Source: a virus
DNA: 27,806 nt
IMG/VR virus record: IMGVR_UViG_3300047476_001152
Span: 1 to 27,806 of that record
Reading direction: 5' to 3' (one strand)
Shown here: positions 17,111-23,697 of the stretch, piece after piece
Layout: each line of letters opens with the position of its first letter
How positions within the stretch are numbered: the first letter of the stretch is position 1
Notes under the pieces: model-generated
What the model was told of the DNA's origin: nothing
The model's database searches: none
The model's input: the letters and a program-made list of their open reading frames with translations, nothing else
Made by a program: the position numbers and the translations under genes

Positions 17111-18169
17111 CTAGGCAAGCAGGGAGGTTGCAAGCCCGTTTACAATCTCGAAGTACGGATATGTGCTTCCGCTCATTCCCGTTGGAGTAGCCGCAGCCTT
17201 AAGGAGGCGGAACTCCATCGAAAGGGTGTTCGTACCCTGGTCAGTGAGAGCGTATTGCGGCTCAGTAACCAACAGCATTCGAGGGATGTAAATCGAGAAC
17301 GACTTGTTAGAGCCAGTGCCAATCTGCGACCCCTCGATCTGGATGAGAGCCTTGCGAGCTGTCTCAGCGCTCCAGATTGTGTAGTAAGCATGGTCAGCGA
17401 GCTCTTTAACGTCAATGCTGAGCGAGCCTTCAAGAAGATCCGTAGCCAAAGGAGCTGAGTTACCAGCGCTGCCCTTGATCTCTGGAATAATCTCTTGAGG
17501 ACGTGACATTGAGAAGTTGAAGCCAGTGATGTTGTATTGGTCACCGGAACCAACAGCCGATCCGCTCTGTGCGTTCGTTTGGAACTTGTCTACAAGGTCA
17601 ACAGCTACAAGCTCTGGAACGCCCTCTGTGAAAGTGCAGTTTGCAAGAGTTGCATTGGTGTTTGTTGACGACGAGAGGTTTACATCGTTAGCCAAGAGCT
17701 CTGCTGTGAAGTCCAGGTATCCAGGTACGCCAGTTGTAGCGATACCGATAGACTGGACAGCGCAGGTTGGAAACTCCATAACCGTTGCAGATGACGACTC
17801 AAACGCAAGCGTAACGTACTTAGTGTTGAGTGTGCTATTGAATGTAATAACGTGCTTGTAGTCTGATTGACCTGTCGTTACCTCTGTAGGGGCCGCAGAT
17901 GTTCCCATGAACTGAGCCAAGAGCACATCGCAGTTATTGCGATAGCCAAGGTCCGCAGTAAGCGAAACAGTCGGGATAACCGAGCCACGAGTTGCAGTCG
18001 AAAGCATGTATGCTCCCGAGCCGATTTGACGTGAAGTAATTTCCGACACGTTGAAGCTCGGCGAGATTTCACCAGCAAAGCTATTTCCAGCTCCGCAGGC
18101 TACTGCCGTTCCCCAAGTGGTCGCAACTTTCACGCCAGCTTTAGTTTGTGCGCCTGTGATACTTGCCAT
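17111..18169 (-). CDS. Major tail (tube) protein, 352 aa
   Basis: This is the probable tube subunit. It starts MASITGAQTKAGVKVATTWG, and its first 100 residues (AGEISPSFNVSEITSRQIGS, RGSVIPTVSLTADLGYRN) resemble siphovirus tube proteins of the beta-barrel fold. The whole protein is strand-rich with many Thr, Ser and Ala and few Cys, as usual for a major virion protein. It lies after the connector and tail terminator genes and immediately before the chaperones and tape measure, the standard place. A GGAG site is upstream of the ATG with rather long spacing (about 13 bases). A strong intrinsic terminator follows directly, fitting high-level expression. At 352 residues it is longer than many tube proteins and may carry an extra surface domain near residues 180-260 (inference). 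Confidence 0.8.
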   Translation of the reverse strand: MASITGAQTKAGVKVATTWGTAVACGAGNSFAGEISPSFNVSEITSRQIGSGAYMLSTATRGSVIPTVSLTADLGYRNNCDVLLAQFMGTSAAPTEVTTGQSDYKHVITFNSTLNTKYVTLAFESSSATVMEFPTCAVQSIGIATTGVPGYLDFTAELLANDVNLSSSTNTNATLANCTFTEGVPELVAVDLVDKFQTNAQSGSAVGSGDQYNITGFNFSMSRPQEIIPEIKGSAGNSAPLATDLLEGSLSIDVKELADHAYYTIWSAETARKALIQIEGSQIGTGSNKSFSIYIPRMLLVTEPQYALTDQGTNTLSMEFRLLKAAATPTGMSGSTYPYFEIVNGLATSLLA

Positions 18170-18190
18170 AAAATCTTAAATCTCCATTCA

Positions 18191-18661
18191 CTAAACAGTT
18201 TTAGTACCAGTATAGACAAAGCCACCTCTCCAGCAGGCTTTATTGTCGATGGTAACTACTGAAATATCTTGTGGGGTGCCACCATTGTAAAAGTCTACCG
18301 TGCCATCCCACGACCCGCCTAGATTACTTCTAACCAGGTTATCCACTGTCTCAAGCCGATCTACCAGCGTGTTATAAGTGTTGGAGGAACTCTCCTCCTG
18401 TTGAAGATAATACTGCACTGTGACTTGGAAAGTGTACCTAGTATTTCCCATGATAAGTGGCTCATGCTGACGACGCACGAGGCACAAAAAGAAGTTAATC
18501 GTCGGATACTTGCCAGGAGCTCCATAATAGAGCTCGGCCATGTTGAATGCGCTGTCTACGCTAACGTCATACATGAAGACTTTTGACGTCATTGCGCCGA
18601 CAAGCTTATCGGCCCAAACCTTCTCTTGCCATGCATCCCTTACCGCCGCTGATGAAGTCAC
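18191..18661 (-). CDS. Tail terminator/neck-like protein, 156 aa
   Basis: It starts with GTG at 18661, just after the connector stop, with an AGGTAG ribosome binding site. The N-terminal 20 residues are helical (AAVRDAWQEKVWADKLVGAM). The middle has aromatic-rich strands (YTFQVTVQYYLQQEESSSNT), then a helix (LVDRLETVDNLVRSNLGG), then a C-terminal sheet (TPQDISVVTIDNKACWRGGF). This alpha/beta plan and size suit tail terminator or head-tail joining proteins that cap the tube. Its place between the connector and tube genes agrees. No family signature is strong enough for a firm name. Confidence 0.6.
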   Translation of the reverse strand: MTSSAAVRDAWQEKVWADKLVGAMTSKVFMYDVSVDSAFNMAELYYGAPGKYPTINFFLCLVRRQHEPLIMGNTRYTFQVTVQYYLQQEESSSNTYNTLVDRLETVDNLVRSNLGGSWDGTVDFYNGGTPQDISVVTIDNKACWRGGFVYTGTKTV

Positions 18662-18664
18662 AAG

Positions 18665-19402
18665 CTACCTCGCAATAAGGATAGTTGATGTGATTCTAGC
18701 GTTCTCTATCGTGCCGCCTTCCATCTCTTGGTACTCAAACTTCAAGCTATCCAGAGAGCTCTGAAAGCCGTTCTTATACTCCTGATACTTGATGGAGAAC
18801 TTATCCCCAGGCTCCTGGATCTGGCCAACCATTACCATCGAAAGAGCCTTGTAGATTACGCACAGGTCGAGTCGATCGGCATTGGTAATTTTTGCCCACT
18901 CATACCCTTTGGAGCGCAGCTCGCCCTTTATCTCCACAATCGCCTGGGCAATAAATGCCTTACGCTGAACATCAGAAGAGTATGCGTCAATTTGTGGAAA
19001 GTAAGCCCGGAGGTCTTCTTCGGTAACTGTTACAACCTTATCGTGCCCAAGTACCCGCTCAAGCTGAAGCGGCTTAATAACTGTCTGCGTCTGCCCACCG
19101 CTCTGGAGTACAAAGTTTAGGGCAATCCAATAGACTCTGGTTGTAATGTTGCTATCTGGATGTGGGTCATTGATGGCCTGAATCGTAAAGCTCCAAGCTT
19201 TCTTCTGGGCGCTCCAGGTCCACGAGCTCACAGTCTGAAGGCTGCCAGACCCGGAAGCCGCATTCCCACGAGATGGTACAGACTCATCGAACACATAGAT
19301 TGAAGGCGTCTGCGCCTGAACGGCTGACGGCACTACAGCCGTGTCGTTGTCGAGCAGCGGGTAGAACCAATATGTGATGTTCTGACCAAATGGGTAGCCC
19401 AT
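18665..19402 (-). CDS. Head-tail connector-like protein, 245 aa
   Basis: Two parts are visible. Residues 1-130 are beta-rich with many aromatics (MGYPFGQNITYWFYPLLDND, WSAQKKAWSFTIQAIND, VYWIALNFVL). Residues about 135-235 are helical (EEDLRAYFPQIDAYS, QAIVEIKGELRSKGYEWAKI, DLCVIYKALSMVMVGQIQEP, YKNGFQSSLDSLKFEYQEM), the helical-bundle plan of head-completion adaptors that dock under the portal. The ATG shares a base with the preceding stop (TAATG). It is longer than usual adaptors because of the beta domain, so it may be a fused stopper plus adaptor (inference). Order between the capsid block and tail tube supports a connector. Confidence 0.65.
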   Translation of the reverse strand: MGYPFGQNITYWFYPLLDNDTAVVPSAVQAQTPSIYVFDESVPSRGNAASGSGSLQTVSSWTWSAQKKAWSFTIQAINDPHPDSNITTRVYWIALNFVLQSGGQTQTVIKPLQLERVLGHDKVVTVTEEDLRAYFPQIDAYSSDVQRKAFIAQAIVEIKGELRSKGYEWAKITNADRLDLCVIYKALSMVMVGQIQEPGDKFSIKYQEYKNGFQSSLDSLKFEYQEMEGGTIENARITSTILIAR

Positions 19403-19590
19403 TATATCTTACCTTCCTTCTTATCCCGCTCGGCGTTCTTGACCATATCCTTGCGGAATGAGTCATGGCTGCGGTCCCCTTCGCCACGTTGCTGTGCAAT
19501 GTTGCGAGCCGTCTGAGCGGCTTTCTCAATACTATCACGCACCTGTCGCTCGGACATCTTCTCTTTCTGCAGGTCTACTTTGTATCGCAT
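19402..19590 (-). CDS. Small charged protein, 62 aa
   Basis: I do not recognise it. I choose the ATG at 19590 (MRYKVDLQKEKMSERQVRDS) because AAAAGGA lies just upstream; an earlier in-frame start at 19632 lacks such a site and would overlap the previous gene more. The protein is highly charged and helical (DSIEKAAQTARNIAQQRGEG, MVKNAERDKKEGKI) with no Cys and no membrane segment. It overlaps the end of the Cys-rich gene by 16 bases and leads into the connector as TAATG, so it is translated as part of this run. A short assembly factor or internal virion peptide would fit, but nothing proves it. Confidence 0.62.
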   Translation of the reverse strand: MRYKVDLQKEKMSERQVRDSIEKAAQTARNIAQQRGEGDRSHDSFRKDMVKNAERDKKEGKI

Positions 19591-19919
19591 GATTCCTTTT
19601 CCTCTAATAGCTCTGGATGTGCGTAACAGCACTGCTCCATTATTTCAGATGGCATAGCGCCACTGGCTATAATCTCCTCTATGCGGCCACAGTAGAAATT
19701 ATAGACGACGGGCACCCCATCGACATCTGTATTCTTTTTAGACTCCCAGCGGCCCACTACGACAAGCGGCAAACTACCCATCTCCCCATATCTCTTTTGA
19801 TACACGGAGCAGGAGCAGTCTGCCGACAGCCTAGGGCACCTTACGGGCTCTTCGTTTGGAGGATAGAGTGTGCAGCATTTCCCACCGCAAACCTTAATGC
19901 AGTAGGTGTCTGCGTCCAC
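19575..19919 (-). CDS. Cys-cluster protein, YkgJ (CxxCxxCC)-like, 114 aa
   Basis: I place the start at GTG 19919, preceded by AAGGAAG and one base after the previous gene's stop (TAGCGTG). A longer frame to 20009 would overlap that gene by about 90 bases. The N-terminus holds YCIKVCGGKCC, then RCPRLSADCSCSVYQKR: Cys at 7, 11, 15, 16, 28, 35 and 37. This spacing, with C.C.(V/I)Y..R at the end, is that of the YkgJ-like putative zinc- or iron-chelating domain. More Cys lie near the C-terminus (NFYCG, MEQCCYAHPE). The family's biochemical role is poorly known. Its presence among head-tail genes is unusual; roles could be metal/Fe-S binding or host modulation, none shown here. Confidence 0.75.
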   Translation of the reverse strand: MDADTYCIKVCGGKCCTLYPPNEEPVRCPRLSADCSCSVYQKRYGEMGSLPLVVVGRWESKKNTDVDGVPVVYNFYCGRIEEIIASGAMPSEIMEQCCYAHPELLEEKESCDTK

Positions 19920-19920
19920 G

Positions 19921-20277
19921 CTAGTCTTCCTTCTTTTGCTTTTCTGACTTGTAGGCAATCTCTTCGGCTTTCTTACGCCCTTCCTCGTAAGAGACCTCAT
20001 TGCCGCCATTACGCATCTTCAAGACCTCTTTGGTCGTTGGAACCATGCGCTCGATTGCGTCGCGAGTACGCTCTTCTGGCGTCATCTGAGTGCGCCAGCG
20101 CTGAACCTCGGAGTTGGACTCGTACTTCTCTTTGAGCTCAGATGCGGCCTGGGCCTTCTGCTGAGCATAGTGCTGCTGAAGCGCCTGGAACGTCTGCAGA
20201 GACTCTACGGTCCTCATGATGCCCTTGCGGGGCGGTGGGCGAGAGCCGAGGTGCTCTTTCTTGATAAATGTAGCCAT
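19921..20277 (-). CDS. Hypothetical charged helical protein, 118 aa
   Basis: It is not recognised. It has a good AAAAAGGA ribosome binding site before ATG. The N-terminus is basic and Pro-rich (MATFIKKEHLGSRPPPRKGI). The middle is a Gln/Ala/Lys helix (LQTFQALQQHYAQQKAQAAS, ELKEKYESNSEVQRW). The C-terminus is again charged (EEGRKKAEEIAYKSEKQKKE). No Cys, signal peptide or transmembrane segment is seen. It starts 4 bases after the stop of the preceding gene and ends next to the GTG of the Cys-cluster gene, so all four small genes here form one translational run. A virion-internal or assembly role is possible but only by position. Confidence 0.72.
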   Translation of the reverse strand: MATFIKKEHLGSRPPPRKGIMRTVESLQTFQALQQHYAQQKAQAASELKEKYESNSEVQRWRTQMTPEERTRDAIERMVPTTKEVLKMRNGGNEVSYEEGRKKAEEIAYKSEKQKKED

Positions 20278-20281
20278 AAGC

Positions 20282-20770
20282 CTATTGTTCCTTTTTAAGA
20301 ACTGACTGTTTGATTTCGAGCTTCTTGCGCTCTTCCTCTAACTTCTTCTTAAGGACACTAATCTCATTTTCGTAGTTGGAAGCTCGCTCATCCCAGTTTA
20401 TCTCACTGGCCATCTTTTGTTTTACAAACTTCTCGAGGTTATCCCATGGGTTAAGTCCAGCGCCCTGCGAGTAGTGCAATGCTTTCGCAGCCCTTTGTGG
20501 GTTTTTATCGTTAAACTTCGGGAAGTTACCGTAGTCAAGGACTCGGAACCCCTTCTGAAGGTACATGTCCACGTGGTGATAAATCTCTGGTCGGCTCTCT
20601 GCGTTAAGAGTCATGAGGCCAGTTCCGAGCCGCCGCTCGCCGTCGTGCGAGACATGCCACTCTTTGGTTTCAAAGAGGATGTATGCGTAGTTTGGACGCT
20701 TCCATCCAGTGAGGTATTTAATCGTCTCTTCTTTGGGCTGAACAATAGTCTTGTAGACTTCCTGCTTCAT
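20282..20770 (-). CDS. Hypothetical protein with C-terminal coiled coil, 162 aa
   Basis: It is unrecognised. The start is ATG at 20770 (MKQEVYKTIVQPKEETIKYL): it has a GAGAGAAG purine-rich site, and any longer frame would begin inside the capsid terminator hairpin. Residues about 1-100 look globular and mixed alpha/beta with Trp and Tyr (GWKRPNYAYILFETKEWHVS, YHHVDMYLQKGFRVLDYGNF). A possible linker (SQGAGLNPWDN) follows, then a charged coiled coil (ENEISVLKKKLEEERKKLEI). It is the first gene after the capsid terminator, so it depends on read-through or a promoter not seen. Function is unknown. Confidence 0.73.
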   Translation of the reverse strand: MKQEVYKTIVQPKEETIKYLTGWKRPNYAYILFETKEWHVSHDGERRLGTGLMTLNAESRPEIYHHVDMYLQKGFRVLDYGNFPKFNDKNPQRAAKALHYSQGAGLNPWDNLEKFVKQKMASEINWDERASNYENEISVLKKKLEEERKKLEIKQSVLKKEQ

Positions 20771-20789
20771 GGCTTCTCTCGATTGCAAT

Positions 20790-20835
20790 AAAAAAGGGGG
20801 CGATGAAGGAGTCAACAACCTCCTTCACCGCCCCC
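20790..20835 (-). terminator. Strong intrinsic terminator after capsid gene
   Basis: On the minus strand GGGGGCGGTGAAGGAG pairs with CTCCTTCATCGCCCCC (16 bp with one G-T wobble, 8-base loop), followed by TTTTTT. It begins 16 bases past the capsid stop, and the run of T ends 20 bases before the next start codon. It is one of the clearest signals in the window. Confidence 0.95.
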
Positions 20836-20850
20836 TCAACCTACCTTAAA

Positions 20851-21723
20851 TTAGGTATCGCTCAAGAGCTTAACACCGCAGAGGTCGTTCCACTCAAGTA
20901 CGTCGTAGAAGTAGTACGTAGCATACTCAGTGTAGAAACCTTCCGAGCCCTTCTCCTTAACCCATGTAACAGGTGCTGGAGCGAAGAAGCCAGCGAATGC
21001 CCACATTGGGTGGAAGATAGCCTGAACGGTATCTCCAGACGATGTAGCGTGTCCGCTTGTAGCGTAGAAGTCGATCGAGCCGAGGAGCGAACCAACGTAG
21101 CAGTTAGCTTGTGGAGTTCCGCCAAGTACCTCGAGCCAGCTCTCGTTGCTCCAAACAGAAGCACCGGACTGAACGATCTCTTTCTTGATGTTGTAGTGAC
21201 CACGGTGAGAAAGAACCGCCTTAAGAGGAACTTCCTTGTTAGGGCACTCAGAGTTGAAGATGTTGAACTGGCCAAGCATCACATCATCAATCGTAAGGAT
21301 GCTGGATGAAGTTACAGAGGTCGAGAGACCAGAGAACAATCCAAGAGCATCGTTATCAACGTAACGAGCGATAGCAGCACCGTGCTCAGCAGCAATACGG
21401 TCAGCAGTGATGCTTCCGAATTGGCCTTGCTCTACGGATACGCCAGAAACTACAGCGCACTTAGCAATCGTTGCAGACACTGAGGAATCAGTGAGCTCGC
21501 CGTTTGCATCTGGTGCAAGAGCGGTAGCCTCTGCAAGAGCTGCAGCAGTCAAAGACCCACGCTTGGTGAGCTTTGCTGTCATAGTTCCAGCAGGAAGTCC
21601 TTCAGTGTGCATGAGAGCCATCATGCAGTTTGCTTTTACAAGCGCTGGGGAAATTCCAGCTGCGAGAACGTCGGTGACGTTAACGCTATTTCCAAATTCA
21701 GTGATATTACTCACGGCACCCAT
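20851..21723 (-). CDS. Major capsid protein, 290 aa
   Basis: I choose ATG at 21723 (MGAVSNITEFGNSVNVTDVL) because AAAGGAG lies seven bases upstream; the longer frame to a TTG at 21747 would read through that site. The product has the look of an HK97-fold coat protein: an N-terminal arm, a long helix with AADRIAAEHGAAIARYVD-type sequence (about 115-132), a VPLKAVLSHRGHYNIKKEIV strand-helix (about 180-200), and a late VGSLLGSIDFYAT segment typical of the A-domain. It lies after the scaffold and small decoration-like genes. A promoter-like palindrome precedes it and a strong terminator follows, fitting very high expression. No cleaved prohead domain is obvious. The name rests on position, size and pattern. 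Confidence 0.85.
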   Translation of the reverse strand: MGAVSNITEFGNSVNVTDVLAAGISPALVKANCMMALMHTEGLPAGTMTAKLTKRGSLTAAALAEATALAPDANGELTDSSVSATIAKCAVVSGVSVEQGQFGSITADRIAAEHGAAIARYVDNDALGLFSGLSTSVTSSSILTIDDVMLGQFNIFNSECPNKEVPLKAVLSHRGHYNIKKEIVQSGASVWSNESWLEVLGGTPQANCYVGSLLGSIDFYATSGHATSSGDTVQAIFHPMWAFAGFFAPAPVTWVKEKGSEGFYTEYATYYFYDVLEWNDLCGVKLLSDT

Positions 21724-21733
21724 ATAAATCTCC

Positions 21734-21763
21734 TTTACATGTCCCAAGGCGTAATATTATATA
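21734..21763 (+). promoter_or_regulatory. Possible promoter for the HNH gene
   Basis: On the plus strand TTTACA (21734-21739) and TATATA (21758-21763) are 18 bases apart and precede the HNH ATG at 21789. The -35 differs from TTGACA at one base; the -10 matches four of six. No Shine-Dalgarno sequence precedes that ATG. The site overlaps the capsid gene's ribosome binding site and promoter-like palindrome, so expression of the two may compete. Confidence 0.35.
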
Positions 21764-21768
21764 ACGCC
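21748..21768 (-). promoter_or_regulatory. Palindrome with perfect TATAAT before capsid gene
   Basis: GGCGTAATATTATATAACGCC is a 21-bp imperfect palindrome (one mismatch pair). On the minus strand it contains TATAAT at 21761-21756, 32 bases upstream of the capsid ATG. The -35 region (TAATTT at 17-base spacing) is poor, so a phage activator or phage-modified polymerase could be needed. It could be a late promoter, an operator, or both. Confidence 0.5.
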
Positions 21769-21788
21769 CATTTAGTTAAAATTACTTT

Positions 21789-22277
21789 ATGCCAGTCAAA
21801 TCATTGCAAGAAAGATTCGAAAGACATTTTAAGAAAGGCGACTATTCAAGCTGCTGGAACTGGACTGGCCGCACTAATTGTTATGGCTATGGAACCATTA
21901 GAACCAGTGGCACTCAGAACAGAAAACAACTTTATGCTCATCGACTTTCTTATTCTTTTTATGCTGGAGAAATTCCCGAAGGATTTCTTGTTTGCCACAA
22001 GTGCGATAATCGCCTTTGCGTAAATCCGCAGCATTTGTTTCTTGGCACACACCAAGACAACTGCTCTGATAAGATTGCGAAGGAACGACATCTTCCAAAC
22101 ACACCCAGAGGTAGCCGTCATGGTATGGCTATACTCAATGACACTTCCGTTTTGCAGATACGAAAGCTTTACAAGACCAAGCAAAAAACCCGCAAAGAAC
22201 TTGCAGAGATGTTTTGCGTTGGTAAGCATGTAATTCATTCTATCGTTACCTATAAAACTTGGCGTCATTTACCTTAA
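21789..22277 (+). CDS. HNH homing-type endonuclease with C-terminal HTH, 162 aa
   Basis: This is the only convincing rightward gene. The HNH fold is seen as CWNWTG (22-27), AHRLSY (50-55), VCHKCDNRLCVNPQHLFLGT (68-87): H70, N79 and H82 are the catalytic set, with Cys 69, 72 and 77 nearby as likely metal ligands. Residues about 113-160 (AILNDTSVLQIRKLYKTKQK, RKELAEMFCVGKHVIHSIVT) form a helix-turn-helix for target binding. This plan is typical of free-standing phage homing endonucleases, which cut unoccupied copies of a locus and spread by repair. The stop lies two bases from the end of the convergent decoration-like gene. The base composition looks more AT-rich than its neighbours by eye. It interrupts the decoration-capsid gap without breaking either gene. 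Confidence 0.93.
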   Translation: MPVKSLQERFERHFKKGDYSSCWNWTGRTNCYGYGTIRTSGTQNRKQLYAHRLSYSFYAGEIPEGFLVCHKCDNRLCVNPQHLFLGTHQDNCSDKIAKERHLPNTPRGSRHGMAILNDTSVLQIRKLYKTKQKTRKELAEMFCVGKHVIHSIVTYKTWRHLP

Positions 22278-22279
22278 AA

Positions 22280-22519
22280 TTAAACCGCCTTCGTGAGAGC
22301 GGCAAAAAAGTAGCTAGTTCCATTACTAACTATCAGTTTAACCGTGGTATCAGCACCGCCGTCATCTTGAATGAAAACTTTACCAGCTTGAGAAGCAGCG
22401 CTTCCAAAAGCCGCTACAAGCTCTGCAGCCGTAGGGGTCGTTACATTCGAGACGTCAACCTTGGTGGCGACACCGTTGGCAAACCTCACGCCATCGACAT
22501 CCTTAAACTGTGTTGCCAT
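22280..22519 (-). CDS. Head decoration-like small protein, 79 aa
   Basis: The product has 79 residues: MATQFKDVDGVRFANGVATK, then a helix (TPTAAELVAAFGSAASQAGK), then two or three strands (VFIQDDGGADTTVKLIVSNG, TSYFFAALTKAV). It lies between scaffold and major capsid, the place held by head decoration or stabilising proteins in many phages (in Mu, gp33). It has no Cys or membrane segment. Its stop is two bases from the convergent HNH gene, so its transcript must cross HNH antisense to reach the capsid gene. The decoration role is a guess from size and place. Confidence 0.55.
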   Translation of the reverse strand: MATQFKDVDGVRFANGVATKVDVSNVTTPTAAELVAAFGSAASQAGKVFIQDDGGADTTVKLIVSNGTSYFFAALTKAV

Positions 22520-22537
22520 AGGTAAAATCCTTCCTAA

Positions 22538-23284
22538 TTACGCAGATATGGTTCGCAAAATCTTTTGAACCGCAGCGGGATTCTCCTTCTTCAGGCGCTC
22601 CAATACCTCTCTGGCATTCGGCATAGCTTGCAATTCGGCCCATGACTCAGGGACTTTATTGCCCCCACGAGGCGCTGAGCGTTGCCCTGGAGTAGCGTCC
22701 TTCACACCACTAATACCAGATGCTTTAGCTAGGCTTGGATACTTCTCTACGAGGAGCTCGCCAAACTCTTTTGGAGTCATGGGGCGAGTGCCTTTATAGA
22801 GAATATCTCCGCTATCGTCTTTCACAACGATAGAACCATCTTCGTCTAAATCGCAGGACTCTTCCACCTCTCTTTTGATCCACTTAAGAGCGTCTTGATT
22901 GAACAAGCCGGAGATTTCAGACATCACTTTATCGGTTACTGCGAGCGTTTTATTGACCTTAGCAAGAGCCTCTAACTGCTCTTTGAGAGACTGCTTCTCT
23001 GTCTCGACCTCGTTTCTGTACTTGTCGAGCTTTCGCTGAAAGAGCTCTTCCATCTTCTGCGGGTCTTTCTCTGCAGCTTCCCGTTCCTTCTCTTCCAGCT
23101 TTTGCTTGAGGGTCTTGTACTCATCAGGGTCGATATCCTTATAAACGGACACTACCCGATTGTACTCTTTCTCCTTTGTGGACAAGAGCCCTTGAAGGCG
23201 CTGGATCTTCTCCTGCAGCTTGTTGGTATCATCGCTGACAGGCTCTTGCTGAGGTTGGTTGGAGTTATTGTTATCGTCGCTCAT
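22538..23284 (-). CDS. Capsid scaffolding protein, 248 aa
   Basis: It is acidic and strongly helical. The N-terminus is Asn/Gln/Asp-rich and disordered (MSDDNNNSNQPQQEPVSDDT). Residues about 20-120 form a long coiled coil (LQEKIQRLQGLLSTKEKEYN, YKTLKQKLEEKEREAAEK, LDKYRNEVETEKQSLKEQLE). A short globular part follows (DEDGSIVVKDDSGDILYKGT, MTPKEFGELLVEKYPSLAKA). The C-terminal 30 residues are basic and helical (NAREVLERLKKENPAAVQKI), as in scaffold tails that bind coat protein. Such proteins shape the procapsid and are then lost or cleaved. I see no protease catalytic triad, so a separate or host protease, or no maturation cleavage, is implied. The ATG overlaps the preceding stop (ATGA). Confidence 0.78.
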   Translation of the reverse strand: MSDDNNNSNQPQQEPVSDDTNKLQEKIQRLQGLLSTKEKEYNRVVSVYKDIDPDEYKTLKQKLEEKEREAAEKDPQKMEELFQRKLDKYRNEVETEKQSLKEQLEALAKVNKTLAVTDKVMSEISGLFNQDALKWIKREVEESCDLDEDGSIVVKDDSGDILYKGTRPMTPKEFGELLVEKYPSLAKASGISGVKDATPGQRSAPRGGNKVPESWAELQAMPNAREVLERLKKENPAAVQKILRTISA

Positions 23285-23697
23285 TTTGCGTTCCGTAGTT
23301 TGTTTTTAATTATCTCTACCTGCTCATTAGAAAGGCCAAAGAAGTTACGCCCATAGTTTTCGTTCTTCAGAACCTTCCAGCTCTCATCCCCAAAGCTAAG
23401 CACTCCAGTAATTGTCCATTCTGTCTCTGAAAACCTAGCCTTGAGTGCTCTGAACATATCGCCATTGAATGTTAGGTCAACGTGGTTAACCTGCTTCCTA
23501 TTCTTCCGTCTATTCCTAACGGTATATGGCTGGTAGTACTTGAATGTATTCCCATCGACATCCACGCCACTCTGCGTTCTTGTTTTAATACGCTCTCTTT
23601 CTACCTCAAGCGCCTCTTTGAATTCCGGTTTTAGCTGCTGAAATTTAGCCTGAAGAGCTCTCTGTATCGCTTCGAGATTAGTTATCGTTATCTTCAC
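23281..23697 (-). CDS. Mu gpG-like virion morphogenesis protein, 138 aa
   Basis: It starts GTG at 23697, inside the end of the gpF-like gene (GTGA). The N-terminal 45 residues are helical (LEAIQRALQAKFQQLKPEFK, EALEVERERIKTRTQSGV). Then comes GVDVDGNTFKYYQPYTVRNR, VNHVDLTFNGDMFRALKARF and a strand TITGVLSFGDESWKVLKN. The D-G-F-Y-PY-T-R-R turn followed by LTFNGDMFRAL is like phage virion-morphogenesis/neck proteins of the Mu gpG type. In Mu, gpG follows gpF and precedes the scaffold/protease gene, exactly as here. The role may be neck or tail-joining; sequence alone gives moderate support. Confidence 0.62.
   Translation of the reverse strand: MKITITNLEAIQRALQAKFQQLKPEFKEALEVERERIKTRTQSGVDVDGNTFKYYQPYTVRNRRKNRKQVNHVDLTFNGDMFRALKARFSETEWTITGVLSFGDESWKVLKNENYGRNFFGLSNEQVEIIKNKLRNAK

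Noticed and set aside
19920-20009. Longer start for the Cys-cluster gene
   Set aside because: It would overlap the 118-residue gene by about 90 bases; the GTG at 19919 has a good AAGGAAG site and abuts the previous stop.
21724-21747. Longer capsid start at TTG 21747
   Set aside because: The extra eight codons contain the AAAGGAG ribosome binding site of the ATG at 21723.
21846-22268. 140-codon leftward frame opposite the HNH gene
   Set aside because: The plus-strand frame has complete HNH and HTH motifs; the leftward frame has none and would be a shadow.
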